Shown here: positions 62,855-64,000 of the stretch, piece after piece | Layout of the letters: every line of letters starts with the position of its first letter | How positions within the stretch are numbered: the stretch's first letter is position 1 | Source of the DNA: Bradyrhizobium sp. OK095 | GTDB taxonomy: Bacteria > Pseudomonadota > Alphaproteobacteria > Rhizobiales > Xanthobacteraceae | NCBI RefSeq assembly: GCF_900109945.1 | Contig: NZ_FOBX01000001.1 | Span: 124,001 to 188,000 of the forward strand | Direction of reading: 5' to 3' | Length of the DNA stretch: 64,000 nt | Made by a program: the position numbers and the translations under genes | Notes under the pieces: model-generated | What the model was told of the DNA's origin: nothing | Database searches by the model: none | What the model saw: only the letters and a program-made list of their open reading frames with translations

Positions 62855-63439
62855 ATGACCTCGATTTCGGCGGCCTCCGCCGGTAATTACCAGTCTCCGC
62901 TGCAAAAGCTGCAGCAGGAATTGCAATCGGAAGTGTCCGACGGCACGGTTTCGTCGTCGGACCAGTCCGCCCTCACGACCGCCCTGCAAGACATCGATAC
63001 GGCGCTCCAGCAGAGCCGCTCCAGCGATCAGTCGAGCGGCACCAAGCCGTCCAAGGACGGCCTGAAGTCGAAGATCGACGACCTCATCGCCGGCGAGGTC
63101 TCGAACGGGACGCTGACGTCGGACCAGGCCACCGAGCTGAAGGGCGTGTTTCAGTCGGCCTTCGCCAAGGGGCCCGGCGGCCCAGGCGGTGCAGGCGGCC
63201 CCCCGCCCGGTCCACCGCCGTCGGATGGCAGCTCCGCTTCGGACTCGTCGTCGACATCGACCACGGATTCGACAAGCAGCAGCTCGACCGATAGCAGCAC
63301 GGCCAAGCTCCTCGAGCAGTTCCTCCAGGCATTGCAGCAGTCGCAATCGTCGAGCTCGTCCTACGGGGCCAATGGCAACTCGACGAGCGCATCGAGCAGC
63401 TCGGATTTCTCCGCACTTCTGATCGACTACCAGAGCTGA
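62855..63439 (+). CDS. Ser-rich protein with two repeated helical motifs
   Basis: The 194-residue protein has no signal peptide. It contains a repeated motif: LQSEVSDGTVSSSDQSALTT (22-41) and IAGEVSNGTLTSDQATELKG (78-97), each followed by a helix (ALQDIDTALQQ, VFQSAFAKG), resembling a pair of EF-hand-like or docking helix-loop-helices without canonical Ca2+ ligands. The second half is low-complexity: Gly/Pro, then Ser/Thr/Asp-rich, with a short helix (KLLEQFLQALQQSQ). I recall such proteins in Bradyrhizobium. It is divergent from the two-component pair, 180 bases apart. Confidence 0.6.
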   Translation: MTSISAASAGNYQSPLQKLQQELQSEVSDGTVSSSDQSALTTALQDIDTALQQSRSSDQSSGTKPSKDGLKSKIDDLIAGEVSNGTLTSDQATELKGVFQSAFAKGPGGPGGAGGPPPGPPPSDGSSASDSSSTSTTDSTSSSSTDSSTAKLLEQFLQALQQSQSSSSSYGANGNSTSASSSSDFSALLIDYQS

Positions 63440-63483
63440 CTTCAAGATCTGACTTTGAGAGCTGACTTCTAGAGTTGACCTGG
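63432..63483 (+). repeat. 13-bp tandem repeat (4 units) at the end of the Ser-rich gene
   Basis: Four head-to-tail 13-base units (AGAGCTGACTTCA, AGATCTGACTTTG, AGAGCTGACTTCT, AGAGTTGACCTGG) run from 63432. The TGA in unit 1 is the gene's stop codon, and each further unit repeats a TGA-containing core. Confidence 0.85.
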
Positions 63484-63695
63484 CGACGCAGGTCGGCGCG
63501 TTCCCCGCCACGCTCGTGCTTCACCCAGGGCGCACAGCGTCGGCGGGGAATGTGCATCTGGAACGTTCCCGCGCGCGGGAACTCCCGTCGCAATGCAGCG
63601 CCATTGTCGCGCGACGAAATTGCCGCATCTTAGGAACTGGGCGTGATCAGCGCTGTTCTCTCAGCACAAGCTTTCTGCTGAAGGAGAGGACAACA

Positions 63696-64000
63696 ATGTT
63701 GATGAAATCGATCGCCGCCGGCCTGGCCGGCACCGCACTGCTTGCCACCGTTGCGTTCGCGCAATCGCCGACCGTCACCACCGATAAGGCCGCGCCCGCG
63801 GCCACCGCGACAACCACCACCACGACCGCGTCGGGTGAGTGGCGGACGTCCAAGATGGACGGAATCAAGGTCTACAACGACGCCAACGAGAACATCGGCT
63901 CGATCAGCGATCTCTTGATGGACAAGAGTGGCACTGTGAAGATCGCTGTGATCGGTGTCGGCGGCTTCCTCGGCATGGGTGAGCATCTGGTCGCCGTGCC
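63696..64000 (+). CDS. Exported PRC-barrel domain protein, 3'-truncated by window end
   Basis: The 101 visible codons start at ATG 63696 after a strong AAGGAGAGGA ribosome site. A signal peptide (cleavage near TVAFAQ) precedes a Thr/Ala-rich linker with repeated ACC/ACG Thr codons, then WRTSKMDGIKVYNDANENIG and SISDLLMDKSGTVKIAVIGV, the typical start of a PRC-barrel domain. Exported PRC-barrel proteins are common, often multicopy, in Bradyrhizobium; function unclear. The rest of the domain lies beyond the window. Confidence 0.85.
   Translation, partial: MLMKSIAAGLAGTALLATVAFAQSPTVTTDKAAPAATATTTTTTASGEWRTSKMDGIKVYNDANENIGSISDLLMDKSGTVKIAVIGVGGFLGMGEHLVAV

Overview
The window is a GC-rich (about 65 %) stretch of chromosome from an alphaproteobacterium, most probably a Bradyrhizobium or close relative. 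The inference rests on gene content (intracellular PHB depolymerase, dipeptide-type ABC transporters, Omp25-like porins, a bfd/bfr pair with an Irr-type iron control element) and on many dispersed palindromic repeats of types I recall from Bradyrhizobium and Rhodopseudomonas genomes. No rRNA, tRNA, CRISPR array, transposase, integrase or phage gene was seen. Database confirmation was not possible.

Layout. 0-7 kb: a 5'-truncated secreted phosphoesterase, a di-haem cytochrome c peroxidase, a secreted unknown protein, a cupin and a hybrid sensor kinase. 7-15 kb: a peptide or amino-acid uptake and catabolism cluster (divergent XRE-cupin regulator, Tat-exported binding protein, two permeases, a DAO-type oxidase, a hydroxyacid dehydrogenase and a fused two-domain ATPase). 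15-22 kb: phaZ, a GST, SMP-30, GNAT and GMC oxidoreductase genes. 22-25.5 kb: an accessory islet of five small, lower-GC orphan genes interleaved with palindromic repeats, then about 0.9 kb of repeat-built non-coding DNA. 25.5-30.5 kb: MoxR ATPase, GlsB-type membrane protein, VWA protein and two sulfurtransferases. 30.5-43 kb: cell-wall enzymes (L,D-transpeptidase, MltB-type transglycosylase), ettA, small secreted glycine-zipper proteins, bfd/bfr, small membrane or secreted proteins and a collagen-like protein. 43-52 kb: an orphan Fis-type HTH, an SDR, two paralogous double-barrel outer membrane proteins, a degenerate J-domain protein, RidA and other small genes. 52-59.6 kb: a DNA glycosylase, a low-GC TIR/beta-propeller pair, and the thiamine cluster behind a TPP riboswitch (thiO-thiS-thiG-thiE, then thiC). 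59.6-64 kb: a lytic transglycosylase, an OmpR/EnvZ-type two-component pair, a Ser-rich protein and the start of a PRC-barrel protein.

The best candidate for an undescribed system is the two-gene module at 53034-54766. It pairs a stand-alone TIR-domain protein with a cytosolic PQQ-like beta-propeller protein. The genes overlap by an ATGA, are far less GC-rich than their surroundings, and sit tightly between thiC and a mismatch-specific DNA glycosylase gene. By analogy with TIR-based bacterial immunity it may be a sensor-effector pair, but that is inference.
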